Of a stretch of 64,000 nt of DNA, positions 25,072 through 33,083 are shown piece after piece. This DNA comes from Streptomyces sp. NBC_00358 (GTDB taxonomy: Bacteria > Actinomycetota > Actinomycetes > Streptomycetales > Streptomycetaceae). Within the stretch, counting starts at the first letter, position 1, and each line of letters begins with the position of its first letter. Where the stretch lies: positions 3,720,001 to 3,784,000 of the forward strand of contig NZ_CP107976.1 of assembly GCF_036099295.1 (NCBI RefSeq), read 5' to 3'. A program made the translations under genes and the position numbers. The notes beneath the pieces are model-generated. The model did no database searches, was not told where the DNA came from, and saw only the letters and a list, made by a program, of their open reading frames with translations.

Positions 25072-25755
25072 CTACGCTCCGGCGTTCTCCTTGACGGTGA
25101 TCTTTCCCTTGCGGATGGTCGCGACGCGCGGGGCCTTCTTCGCGATCGAGGAGTCGTGCGTGACCATGATGAAGGTCAGCCCGTGCTCCTTCCACATGGC
25201 TTCGAGTACGTCCATGATCTCGTCGCGCATGGACTCGTCGAGGTTTCCGGTGGGCTCGTCGGCCAGCAGTACCTTGGGCTGCTTGACCAGGGCGCGGGCG
25301 ATCGCCACACGCTGCTGCTGGCCGCCGGACAGTTCGGCGGGCAGGTGCCCGAGCCGCTCGGCGAGCCCCACGGACTCCAGCGCCGCGGCGGCCCGTTCGC
25401 GCCGCTCCTTCGCCTTCACCCGCAGCGGTACGAGCGCGGTCTCCACGTTCTCCTGGGCGGTGAGCGTGGGGATCAGGTTGAAGCTCTGGAAGACGAAGCC
25501 GATGTTCTCACTGCGTACCTTGGTGAGTCTGGCCTCGGACAGCTTCGCCATGTCCGTGCCGTCGAGTTCGACACTGCCCAGGGTGGGACGGTCGAGCCCG
25601 CCGAGCATCTGGAGAAGCGTGGACTTGCCTCCGCCGGTGGGGCCCTGGATGACGAGCCGGTCGCCGTCCCCGATGGTCAGGTCGACCCCGTCGAGCGCGT
25701 CGATCGTTTCCTTGCCCCGCTTGTAGCGCTTGGTGACGCCTCTGAGTTCGTACAT
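25072..25755 (-). CDS. MacB-type ABC transporter ATP-binding protein
   Basis: 227 residues. Walker A is GPTGGGKST (a Gly for the usual Ser), Q-loop FVFQSFNLIPTLTA, signature LSGGQQQRVAIARAL, Walker B VLLADEPTGNLD and H-loop MVTHD, all of the LolD/MacB class. It powers the FtsX-like permease encoded just upstream. This class moves lipoproteins or peptides or transmits mechanical signals across the membrane. The ATG at 25755 lies 42 bases after the permease stop codon. The longer open frame upstream overlaps the permease and is not used. Confidence 0.93.
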   Translation of the reverse strand: MYELRGVTKRYKRGKETIDALDGVDLTIGDGDRLVIQGPTGGGKSTLLQMLGGLDRPTLGSVELDGTDMAKLSEARLTKVRSENIGFVFQSFNLIPTLTAQENVETALVPLRVKAKERRERAAAALESVGLAERLGHLPAELSGGQQQRVAIARALVKQPKVLLADEPTGNLDESMRDEIMDVLEAMWKEHGLTFIMVTHDSSIAKKAPRVATIRKGKITVKENAGA

Positions 25756-25796
25756 GGTGCAACTCCTGGGATACGTAAGTACGTAAGGGGCGGGGC

Positions 25797-27257
25797 TTAT
25801 TCGACGCGGCGCAGGGCGTCCGCGGGACGCAGCCTGGACGCACGCCAGCCGCCGAAGGCACCGGCGATCAGACCACCGGCGACGGCCAGACCGACCGCGA
25901 CGGCGATGGTGTTGACGCTCACGGGTGCGGTGAGCACGACGTCGAGGGCCTTGGAGGCGGTCTGCCGCCCCGGACCGCCGAAGCCGCCGCCACCGCCGGG
26001 GCCGCCGCCCTGGCCACCGCCCGTGCTCCCGAGCTGTGCCTGGAGGTTGGGGCTGATCTCGGTGACGACGTAGGCGCCCGCGAGCCCGAGGGCGATGCCG
26101 AGGACGCCGCCGACCAGGCCGTTGACGATGGCCTCGCCGACCACCTGGCGGGTCACCCGGCTCGACTTCCAGCCGAGCGCCTTGAGGGTGCCGAACTCGC
26201 GCACCCTGCGGGAGACGGCGGAGGAGGTGAGCAGACCGGCGACCAGGAACGCGGCCACGAGCACCGCGATCGACAGCCACTTGCCCACGTTCGAGGCGAG
26301 GTTGGAGGCGGTGGACAGGGAACCGGAGACGGTCTTCGCGAGGTCCGCGGAGGTGGTGACCGTCGTACCAGAGATGTTCTTCTGGATGGTGCTCTTGACG
26401 CCGGAGATCTGCTGCGAGTCCGACGCCTTGACGTAGATCGTGGTGACCTTGTTCTTGGAGTCGCTGAGCGTCTGCGCCTGCTGGAGCGGGATGTAGAGGT
26501 TGGCCGCCGCGTCACCGCTGTCGGGTGTCGCGATGCCGACGATCTTGTACTTGACGCTCTTGATGGTGACGGTGCCACCGAGCTTGAGCTTCTTCTCCTT
26601 GGCGTACGACTTGTCGGCGACGACGACCTTGGCGTTCGTCTCGGAGGTCTTGAACGTACGACCGCTGGTGATCTTCGACGAGGTCAGCGGGCCCAGGGCG
26701 GGCTTGGTGACGTCGGTGCCGAAGACCGAGTAGTTGTTGACGTCGAAGTTGGCGCCGCCGCCCTTGACGGTGCCCTGCGGCGACGGCTGCGCGCCGCCCC
26801 GGCCGCGCTGCCCGGTGCCGCTGTTGGGGTTCTGCTGGAACTGACCGCGGGTGAACTGGCCGTTGATCCGGATGACCCGGAGGCTCAGTCCGCCGACGGC
26901 GTCCGCGACGCCGTTCTGGGAGTGGACCCTGGCGACGGTCGAGGAGGCCAGGGTCTGGAATCCCTGGACCATGACGCGGTCGCTGCTCTGGTCCTTGTCG
27001 GAACCACTGTCCCGCGCGTCGAAGTTGAAGCGCGGTCCCTGGCTGGTGCTGGTCGCCGGCGCGGCGGCCTTGGTGACCGTCATGTCGGTCCCCAGCCCGT
27101 ACAGCGACTGGAGGACCTTGCCCTGGGCCTTCTCCATGCCCGAGGACACGGAGCTGACCACGATGACCAGGGCGATGCCCAGGGCGAGCCCGGAGGCGAC
27201 GACGAGGGCCGCCTTTCTGCGGCGGCGCAGTTCGCGCCTCAGGTAGGTGAAGAACAT
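25797..27257 (-). CDS. FtsX/MacB-like ABC permease with large external domain
   Basis: 486 residues. The first membrane helix (about 17-37, ALVVASGLALGIALVIVVSS) is followed by a long external MacB-core-like domain (about 45-310) with low-complexity Gly/Gln/Pro stretches. Three more helices (about 325, 375 and 440) with the FtsX signature VSRRVREFGTLKALGW follow. The Gly-rich loop GGGQGGGPGGGGGFGG (about 415) is unusually long. It partners the ATPase 42 bases downstream. Direct repeats just upstream suggest two-component control. The substrate is unknown. Confidence 0.92.
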   Translation of the reverse strand: MFFTYLRRELRRRRKAALVVASGLALGIALVIVVSSVSSGMEKAQGKVLQSLYGLGTDMTVTKAAAPATSTSQGPRFNFDARDSGSDKDQSSDRVMVQGFQTLASSTVARVHSQNGVADAVGGLSLRVIRINGQFTRGQFQQNPNSGTGQRGRGGAQPSPQGTVKGGGANFDVNNYSVFGTDVTKPALGPLTSSKITSGRTFKTSETNAKVVVADKSYAKEKKLKLGGTVTIKSVKYKIVGIATPDSGDAAANLYIPLQQAQTLSDSKNKVTTIYVKASDSQQISGVKSTIQKNISGTTVTTSADLAKTVSGSLSTASNLASNVGKWLSIAVLVAAFLVAGLLTSSAVSRRVREFGTLKALGWKSSRVTRQVVGEAIVNGLVGGVLGIALGLAGAYVVTEISPNLQAQLGSTGGGQGGGPGGGGGFGGPGRQTASKALDVVLTAPVSVNTIAVAVGLAVAGGLIAGAFGGWRASRLRPADALRRVE

Positions 27258-27312
27258 GGCCGCAAGGTAGGTACAGCATGTGATGAAGCCATAAGGCCGA
27301 AATAAGAGAACG

Positions 27313-27336
27313 ATGAGAAGGCTGTGGCCGGGCCAG
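27313..27336 (-). promoter_or_regulatory. candidate direct-repeat operator of the MacB-type operon
   Basis: On the minus strand, ttctcat-cg-ttctctt lies about 60 bases upstream of the permease start, in the region near 27303-27322. Tandem heptamers with a short spacer are typical of OmpR-class regulator sites. The position is approximate and the call tentative. No regulator gene is adjacent. Confidence 0.3.
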
Positions 27337-27350
27337 GAAATCTTTGAGAA

Positions 27351-27396
27351 ACGCCGATGCGGCGGCGGCCCGTGGGGGCCGCCGCCGCATCGGCGT
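27351..27396. terminator. hairpin terminator after the L,D-transpeptidase gene
   Basis: 20-bp perfect arms (acgccgatgcggcggcggcc and its complement) around a 6-base loop, starting 18 bases beyond the transpeptidase stop codon. It insulates that gene from the ABC permease promoter. Confidence 0.88.
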
Positions 27397-27413
27397 CAGG
27401 TGGTGGATCGGCC

Positions 27414-28682
27414 TCAGACGGCCGAACCGGCCTTCCAGGCCGCCCAGTTCAGGTTCCAGCCGTTGAGGCCGTTGTCCGGGGCGACGGTCTTGTCGCCGGT
27501 GTTCTTGACGACGACGACGTCACCGACCAGCGAGTGGTCGAAGAACCACGCGGCGGGCGTGCCGGCGTCGTTGGCACCCTTGGTGTCGGACAGACCGACA
27601 CAGCCGTGGCTGGTGTTCACGGAGCCGAAGATGGACTTCGCGCCCCAGTAGTTGCCGTGGATGAAGGTGCCCGAGTTCGACAGACGCATCGCGTGCGGCA
27701 CGTCCTTGATGTCGTACTCGCCCTTGCCGTCGTCGTTCGTGAAGCCGACGGTCGAGCCGTCCATCCGGGTCTCCTTGAACTTCTCGGAGATCACCATCTG
27801 GCCCTGGTACGTGGTGTGGTCGGGAGCACCCGCGGAGATCGGGATGGTCTTGACGACCTTGCCGTCCTGGGTGACCTTCATCGTCTTGGTCTGGGCGTCG
27901 ACGACGGAGACCTGGTTGCGGCCGATCTTGAAGGTGACCGTCTTCTGCTGCACGCCGTAGACGCCGTTCGCGCCCTGGACACCGTCGAGGTTCAGCTTGA
28001 GCGTGACGGTGGAGCCGCCGGTCCAGTAGTTCTCGGGGCGGAAGTCCAGGCGGTTGGCGTTGAACCAGTGCCCCACGACCTCCTGGCCGCTGCTGGAGGA
28101 GACGGTGATCCCCTTCTGCACCGCGGCCTTGTCGGTGATCGCCTTGTCGAAGTTGATCGAGACCGGCATGCCGACACCGACGGTGGAACCGTCCTCCGGC
28201 GTGAAGTTGCCGATGAAGCTGTTGGCCGGGGAGACCGTGGTGAACGACGCGTTCTCGTGGGCGGTGCGGCCCGCGGAGTCGGCGGCCTCGGCCGCGATCT
28301 TGTACGTGGTGGCGCGGTCCAGCCGGGTGAGGGGCTTCCAGCTCTTCTTGTCCGCCGATATCTGACCGGCGACGGCGGTGCCGGTCGCGGTCTTCATCGT
28401 GACGGACGTGAGCGAGCCCTTGCTCACCGTGACCGCGGTGCCGTTGTTGATCGAGGCGTTGTCGGAGCCGTCCTTGGGCGTGATCCTGATCTGGGCCTCG
28501 GAGGTCTTCTTGGCCGCCGCCTCGTCGACCTTGGCCTGCGACGTGGGGTCGCCGGCGTCCGACGCGCCGGCCTTGCCTCCGCCTCCGCTGCACGCAGAGA
28601 GCACCAGCACCCCGCCGAGCAGTGCGGACGCGGTCATCAGACGCTTGCGCCGCTTACTGTCCGTCATCACACGCTTCTCCAT
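27414..28682 (-). CDS. L,D-transpeptidase lipoprotein with Ig-like domains
   Basis: 422 residues. A lipoprotein signal peptide ends in the lipobox LSAC, with C31 lipidated. Two Ig-like domains (about 65-260) lead into the YkuD catalytic domain, whose active-site motif is HGNYWGAKSIFGSVNTSHGC with the nucleophile near C361 and a conserved SHGCVGL. It forms 3-3 crosslinks or anchors proteins in the wall. The C-terminal Trp-rich tail is typical of actinobacterial LdtMt2-like enzymes. The ATG at 28667 has a better GGAG site and may be the true start. A terminator follows. Confidence 0.93.
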   Translation of the reverse strand: MEKRVMTDSKRRKRLMTASALLGGVLVLSACSGGGGKAGASDAGDPTSQAKVDEAAAKKTSEAQIRITPKDGSDNASINNGTAVTVSKGSLTSVTMKTATGTAVAGQISADKKSWKPLTRLDRATTYKIAAEAADSAGRTAHENASFTTVSPANSFIGNFTPEDGSTVGVGMPVSINFDKAITDKAAVQKGITVSSSSGQEVVGHWFNANRLDFRPENYWTGGSTVTLKLNLDGVQGANGVYGVQQKTVTFKIGRNQVSVVDAQTKTMKVTQDGKVVKTIPISAGAPDHTTYQGQMVISEKFKETRMDGSTVGFTNDDGKGEYDIKDVPHAMRLSNSGTFIHGNYWGAKSIFGSVNTSHGCVGLSDTKGANDAGTPAAWFFDHSLVGDVVVVKNTGDKTVAPDNGLNGWNLNWAAWKAGSAV

Positions 28683-28892
28683 CGTTGCCGAATCCCAAAA
28701 GGACCATCAGGACGCCCGTAACTACACTCAACGCCGCAACCGGTTCGCCCCGTTCCACTTCACGCGGAAGTGTGGCCCACACCACGCCGGGACACGCGGA
28801 CGGACGGGTCGTGAAGGTGACCGGTGCGTCATCGGAGACGAGAAACCCCGGACGGCGGTTGCCGACCGGGGCCGCACTCGCCCCGAATCGCG

Positions 28893-29237
28893 TCAGCCGC
28901 GCACGTCTTCCTCGTCGTCCTCGCCAGCATCATCCTCGTCGAGGTCCCATTCCGGCGAATCGGGATCGTAGTCAACGGGCTCGCTGCTCCAGGACGCCTG
29001 GGCGAGTTCGATCCCCGGCACCTCGCTGACCAGGTCGAACGGGTCGACGAGATAGGCGAGAGCCTCGGCCGTGTCTTCCGTCACCGCGCCCTCTGCGTGC
29101 GCCCGTTCCTCGGCCGGCATGTCCGCGTCGTCGCCGATCCGGCGCAGTGCCGCCTTGGTCACGGCGTCGGCGTCGTCGATCTCCAGCACGAGTTCGACGC
29201 GAAGCCGGACAAACTGTGATGTCTCAGGGGTAGTCAT
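28893..29237 (-). CDS. conserved hypothetical acidic protein
   Basis: 114 residues. The N-terminal half (QFVRLRVELVLEIDDADAVT) looks like an alpha/beta fold, and the C-terminal ~35 residues are dominated by Asp and Glu (DEDDAGEDDEED). The ATG at 29237 begins MTTPETSQ and follows GGGAGG-like purines (ctcccatg on the other strand). It is cytoplasmic, with no recognised motif. It is divergent from the LAXTG protein gene. The acidic tail could be a binding or solubility feature. No function is assigned. Confidence 0.75.
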   Translation of the reverse strand: MTTPETSQFVRLRVELVLEIDDADAVTKAALRRIGDDADMPAEERAHAEGAVTEDTAEALAYLVDPFDLVSEVPGIELAQASWSSEPVDYDPDSPEWDLDEDDAGEDDEEDVRG

Positions 29238-29347
29238 GGGAGGGAGCGTACGGCCCCTGGGATGCGCGACTTTCCCACGACCCGCGCCTTTCATTAGCAT
29301 CGCCCCACACGGCCAATTCGCCAGCGTCACAAGGGGATCGATATTTC

Positions 29348-29683
29348 GTGTCCGCCGCACGTCGATCGTTGCTGACCGCCACCGCAGCGGGGACCCTCCT
29401 GGGTGCCCTGTGGTTCGTCCCGTCCGCCAACGCGACCCAGGACGTACCCACTCCGAGCGGGACGGCGCCGACGTCCGCACCGACCGTCACCGCCCCGACA
29501 CCTGTCTCCACGCAGTCGCCGGACACCGGTCCGCGCACGTTGTCCGGCGACGCGGGGACCCGGCTCGCCGACACCGGCGCCGTGGACACGACGCCGTATC
29601 TCGTCGGCGGCACGCTCTTCCTCGGCCTCGGTGCCGGATTCGTGACCTATTCCGTGCGCCGTGAGCGCATGATTGGCTACTGA
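29348..29683 (+). CDS. small secreted protein with LAXTG-type sortase signal
   Basis: 111 residues. A signal peptide (SAARRSLLTATAAGTLLGAL, cleavage near ANA at about 29) is followed by a Thr/Pro/Ser-rich linker of about 45 residues. Then comes the motif LADTG (about residues 73-77), a hydrophobic helix (YLVGGTLFLGLGAGFVTY) and a basic tail (RRERMIGY). That order is the cell-wall sorting signal, and LAXTG is the form used by class E sortases in Streptomyces. The mature surface part is only about 45 residues, so it may be a short wall-linked stalk. The GTG start has a weak ribosome-binding site. No sortase gene is in the window. Confidence 0.82.
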   Translation: MSAARRSLLTATAAGTLLGALWFVPSANATQDVPTPSGTAPTSAPTVTAPTPVSTQSPDTGPRTLSGDAGTRLADTGAVDTTPYLVGGTLFLGLGAGFVTYSVRRERMIGY

Positions 29684-29721
29684 GCGCATCGACCGCGCTC
29701 CGGACAACCCCCAGGGAAGCC

Positions 29722-30474
29722 ATGCGAGAGCTGAGTGAGCTGACCGACGTCGAGGAACCGGCCTGGCCCCTGCTGTCCAAGGCGCTCGCCGCCAGCGGGG
29801 TGTCCATGGAGGTCCTTCCGGCGGACTCCGGACTGGGCCTCGCGAGCCTGCTCCAACTGCAGGTCACCGCACGGTCCTGGCTGGGCGGGATGGTGCTCGA
29901 ATGCGGTGGCGTGGTGCTGGACAGCGGATGGCTGCGGATCTACGGCAGTCCGGCCGAGGACCTGCCGACGGCTCTCCCGGGCGGTTCGACGGACCTTCCC
30001 TCGCTGGCCGAGGTCAACGGGTTCCCCGAGCGGTTCGATCCGGACTGGCGCCCCCGGGACGGCGGACTCGTCGTCGGCCACGACGTGCTGGGCGGGGTGT
30101 TCGTGCTCAACGGCGCCGACCCCGAGTCGGTGGGGCGCCCCGGACATCCCGGCGAGGTCGTGTACTTCGCGCCGGACTCACTGAAGTGGGAGGCGCTCGA
30201 AGTGGGGCACGGGGCATGGCTCCAGTGGCTCCTCAGCGAGGGCACGGACCACTTCTACGACACGCTGCGGTGGCCCGGCTGGCGGGCGGAGTCCGGCGCG
30301 CTGACGGGTACGCAGGGGCTGTCGGTGGTGCCGTTCCTGTGGTCGGCCGAGGCCCGGCGCGACCTCATGTCGACGAGCCGCCGTGCGGTGCCGCTCGACC
30401 AAATCCTCACACTGCACCGGGATTTCGCCCTCAAACTGGACGGCGTGGACCCGGGATTCCTGGGCGACGTCTGA
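29722..30474 (+). CDS. DUF2625 family protein
   Basis: 250 residues. The pattern MRELSELTDVEEPAWPLL, then LLQLQVTARSWLGGMVLECG and GWLRIYGS, is characteristic of DUF2625, a cytoplasmic family with Trp-rich segments and unknown biochemical role (some members resemble SMI1/KNR4 immunity proteins in layout). The ATG follows CAGGGAAG. It lies 38 bases after the LAXTG gene and is probably co-transcribed. It is followed by GC-rich partial repeats and a terminator. An immunity-like role cannot be shown from this window. Confidence 0.8.
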   Translation: MRELSELTDVEEPAWPLLSKALAASGVSMEVLPADSGLGLASLLQLQVTARSWLGGMVLECGGVVLDSGWLRIYGSPAEDLPTALPGGSTDLPSLAEVNGFPERFDPDWRPRDGGLVVGHDVLGGVFVLNGADPESVGRPGHPGEVVYFAPDSLKWEALEVGHGAWLQWLLSEGTDHFYDTLRWPGWRAESGALTGTQGLSVVPFLWSAEARRDLMSTSRRAVPLDQILTLHRDFALKLDGVDPGFLGDV

Positions 30475-30642
30475 ACTCCCGCCCGCGGACGCCTGAACTC
30501 CCGTCCCGCGAGGCCCGGTTCGTGAGTACCCCGGTCGCCCGCCGGGAACCGGGCATGCCGCTGAGCAGTGAGTGACCGCTCGCGGCCCGGGGCCAGGCGG
30601 GCCGCAGAGCAGTGAGTGCCCGGTCGCGGCCGGGCTGGACAT

Positions 30643-30682
30643 GCCGCGGCCCCGTGCCCCTGAGGGGACACGGGGCCGCGGC
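30643..30682. terminator. hairpin terminator between DUF2625 and helicase genes
   Basis: The 14-bp arms gccgcggccccgtg/cacggggccgcggc extend inward by four G-C pairs past one bulged A. It lies 24 bases beyond the helicase stop codon (30706, minus strand). Confidence 0.85.
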
Positions 30683-30705
30683 GAAGCCGAACGGATCCGG
30701 TCAGG

Positions 30706-32511
30706 TCAGGCGGCCCTGCGGCCGCCACCGCTCTGGCCGCCGTTCTGTCCGCCGTTCTGTCCGCCGCGCTGCGGAGCACGCCCGCGTCCACCGGAGCGAC
30801 CCGCGCCCGCGCCGCCACCGGCTTCACCGCGACGACCGGCGCCGCCACCGGCGTCCGTACGACGGCTCGTGCCACCGCCGGACTCCGTACGACGGCCGGC
30901 GCTGCCGCCCGCTTCCGTACGACGGCCCTCGGAGGCTCCGCCGGCGCCCGTGCCGCGGCGCCCGGTGGCACCGCCGCCGGTCGCGCCGCCCGTGCCCGGA
31001 CGTCCGCCGCGCTGCCGGCCGCCCTGGCCGTCCGACCCGGCGCCCGAGCGCGTGCCCGTGCCGCCGCCCGCGACCGAAGGCCGCCTGGCGCCGCCCCCGG
31101 TGGGAGCACGGCGCGCCTTGGGCCGCTGCTTCGGCTGCTCGGCCTGCTGCGGGACCTCGATGACGACCGGGACCCCGGAGGGCTCGCGGGCGCCGGTGAG
31201 ACGGGCGAGTTCCTCGTCGCTGGACTTGACCCGGGCGGTGCGCGGCGTGATGCCGGCGTCCGCCATCAGGCGCGTCATCTCACGCTTCTGCTCGGGGAGC
31301 ACGAGGGTGACGACGCTGCCGGACTCTCCGGCGCGGGCGGTGCGGCCGCCGCGGTGGAGGTAGTCCTTGTGGTCGGTCGGCGGGTCGACGTTGACCACGA
31401 GGTCGAGGTCGTCGATGTGGATGCCGCGGGCCGCCACGTTGGTGGCGACGAGCGCGGTGACCTGACCGTTCTTGAACTGGTCGAGGGTGCGGTTGCGCTG
31501 CGGCTGGCTGCGCCCGCCGTGCAGGGCGGAGGCCCGGACACCGCTGGCGAGCAGCCGCTTGGTGAAGCGGTCGGCGCCGCGCTTGGTGTCGACGAAGAGG
31601 ATCACCCGGCCGTCACGGGCGGCGATCCGCGTGGCGACGGCCTTCTTGTCGGTCTCGTCGGCGACGTGCAGCACGTGGTGCTCCATGGTCGTCACCGCGC
31701 CCGCGGACGGGTCGACGGAGTGCACCACGGGGTCGGTGAGGAACATCTTGACGAGTTTGTCGATGTTCTTGTCGAGCGTGGCCGAGAAGAGCAGCCGCTG
31801 GCCGCCCGGCTCGACCTGCTTGAGCAGCGCGGTGACCTGCGGCATGAAGCCCATGTCGGCCATCTGGTCGGCCTCGTCCAGCACGGTGATCGCGACCTGG
31901 CCGAGGGCGCAGTCGCCCCGCTCGATGAGGTCCTTGAGCCGTCCGGGAGTCGCCACGAGCACCTCGACGCCGCGGCGCAGCGAACCGGACTGCCGGCCGA
32001 TCGACATCCCGCCGACGGCCGTGGCCACGCGCAGGTTGACGGCGGTGGCGTACGGCGTGATCGCGTCGTCGACCTGCTGGGCGAGTTCACGCGTGGGGAC
32101 GAGGACCAGGGCGAGCGGGTGCCGCGGCTCGGCACGGCGGCCGGCGGTGCGGGCGAGGAGCGCGAGCCCGAAGGCGAGCGTCTTGCCGGAGCCGGTGCGT
32201 CCGCGGCCGAGCACATCGCGCCCGGCGAGGGAGTTGGGCAGCGTGGCGCCCTGGATCGGGAAGGGATCGGTGACACCCTGGGCCGCGAGGGTCTTCGTCA
32301 GCGCGGCCGGCATGTCCAGCGCGTCGAAGGACTCGACGGCGGGCAGCGCGGGCGTGACGGTCTCGGGCAGGGAGAACTCCTGCGGCGGCGTGACCTTGCG
32401 GGTGGCGCCACCTCGGCCGGCACCCCGGCCTGCGCTCTTCGCGGAGCCGCCGGTCTGTGCGGCGCGTGCGTTTGCCGGCCGCTTACGGACGGGACGTTCG
32501 GATCGAGTCAT
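30706..32511 (-). CDS. DEAD-box RNA helicase with long Gly/Arg-rich tail
   Basis: 601 residues. Motifs in order: Q motif (DPFPIQ, 83-88), I (GRTGSGKT), Ia (PTRELA), Ib (TPGR), II (DEAD, 212-215), III (SAT), IV, V (ATNVAARGIH) and VI (HRGGRTARAG). Residues beyond about 450 are an Arg/Gly/Ser/Thr low-complexity tail of about 150 residues, ending in repeated GGQNGGQ, likely an RNA-binding, condensate-prone extension. The start is ATG 32511 (MTRSERP). The cold-shock gene lies upstream, separated by a hairpin, so read-through co-expression in the cold is possible. It probably unwinds structured mRNA. Confidence 0.92.
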   Translation of the reverse strand: MTRSERPVRKRPANARAAQTGGSAKSAGRGAGRGGATRKVTPPQEFSLPETVTPALPAVESFDALDMPAALTKTLAAQGVTDPFPIQGATLPNSLAGRDVLGRGRTGSGKTLAFGLALLARTAGRRAEPRHPLALVLVPTRELAQQVDDAITPYATAVNLRVATAVGGMSIGRQSGSLRRGVEVLVATPGRLKDLIERGDCALGQVAITVLDEADQMADMGFMPQVTALLKQVEPGGQRLLFSATLDKNIDKLVKMFLTDPVVHSVDPSAGAVTTMEHHVLHVADETDKKAVATRIAARDGRVILFVDTKRGADRFTKRLLASGVRASALHGGRSQPQRNRTLDQFKNGQVTALVATNVAARGIHIDDLDLVVNVDPPTDHKDYLHRGGRTARAGESGSVVTLVLPEQKREMTRLMADAGITPRTARVKSSDEELARLTGAREPSGVPVVIEVPQQAEQPKQRPKARRAPTGGGARRPSVAGGGTGTRSGAGSDGQGGRQRGGRPGTGGATGGGATGRRGTGAGGASEGRRTEAGGSAGRRTESGGGTSRRTDAGGGAGRRGEAGGGAGAGRSGGRGRAPQRGGQNGGQNGGQSGGGRRAA

Positions 32512-32590
32512 GCTGGATCTGGATTTCCTTCCTGGGCCCCACGGACTGCACACACAGCGCTCACCGACTGCATGAGCTGTCACAGCGCTG

Positions 32591-32626
32591 AGCCGGGACC
32601 CGCACCCGAAGGGGCGGGACCCGGCT
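32591..32626. terminator. imperfect hairpin between cold-shock and helicase genes
   Basis: 13-bp arms (agccgggacccgc and gcgggacccggct) with one central mismatch. It lies 20 bases after the cspA-type stop codon and 80 bases before the helicase start, so it may be a partial, read-through terminator. Confidence 0.65.
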
Positions 32627-32646
32627 CTGGAAAAGCGCGCCTCGAA

Positions 32647-32850
32647 CTAGGCGGGGAGGATGTTCTCCGCCTGCAGGCCCTTCTGGCCCTGCGTGACCTC
32701 GAAGGAGACCTTCTGGCCCTCGACGAGCTCACGGAAGCCGGAGCTGGCGATGTTCGAGTAGTGGGCGAAGACGTCGGGGCCGCCGCCGTCCTGCTCGATG
32801 AAGCCGAAGCCCTTTTCCGAGTTGAACCACTTCACGGTGCCAGTAGCCAT
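32647..32850 (-). CDS. cspA: cold-shock domain protein
   Basis: 67 residues, the complete single-domain OB fold. RNA-binding motifs are RNP1 KGFGFI (13-18) and RNP2 VFAHY (27-31), preceded by TVKWFN. It acts as an RNA chaperone in the cytoplasm. It is highly expressed in related species, where family members go by various names (scoF, csp). The ribosome-binding site CAGGAGAAC is strong, and a long AT-richer leader lies upstream (32851-33010). It lies just before a DEAD-box helicase on the same strand, a recurring pairing. Confidence 0.95.
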   Translation of the reverse strand: MATGTVKWFNSEKGFGFIEQDGGGPDVFAHYSNIASSGFRELVEGQKVSFEVTQGQKGLQAENILPA

Positions 32851-33010
32851 GTTGTTCTCCTGAACAGGTAGTGGGCCCCCATCCGGAGATGCACCGGGTA
32901 ATGCCGGAGATGCCGGTAAAACAAAACGCGCCTGCGGAGGATTCCGATCAGGCGCACAAAGTAAATGGGTACCAAAAACGTATCAATGAGACAGTAGCAC
33001 ACGCTGAGGC
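32851..33010 (-). promoter_or_regulatory. AT-rich promoter and long leader of the cold-shock gene
   Basis: On the minus strand this 160-base stretch contains TACTGT and gatacgttttt near its 5' end, then a leader of about 140 bases ending in CAGGAG. Its A/T content is far above the surroundings. Cold-shock genes often have long folded leaders that work as thermosensors; whether this one does is inference. Confidence 0.5.
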
Positions 33011-33028
33011 GACGGTGCGAGGCGAGCC

Positions 33029-33057
33029 ACGTGGGCCGGGACACACCCGGCCCACGT
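33029..33057. terminator. hairpin terminator after hutH
   Basis: The perfect 12-bp stem acgtgggccggg/cccggcccacgt with a 5-base loop lies 27 bases beyond the hutH stop codon. Confidence 0.82.
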
Positions 33058-33083
33058 ACGACGGAACGCCATCGGCGCAGGTG

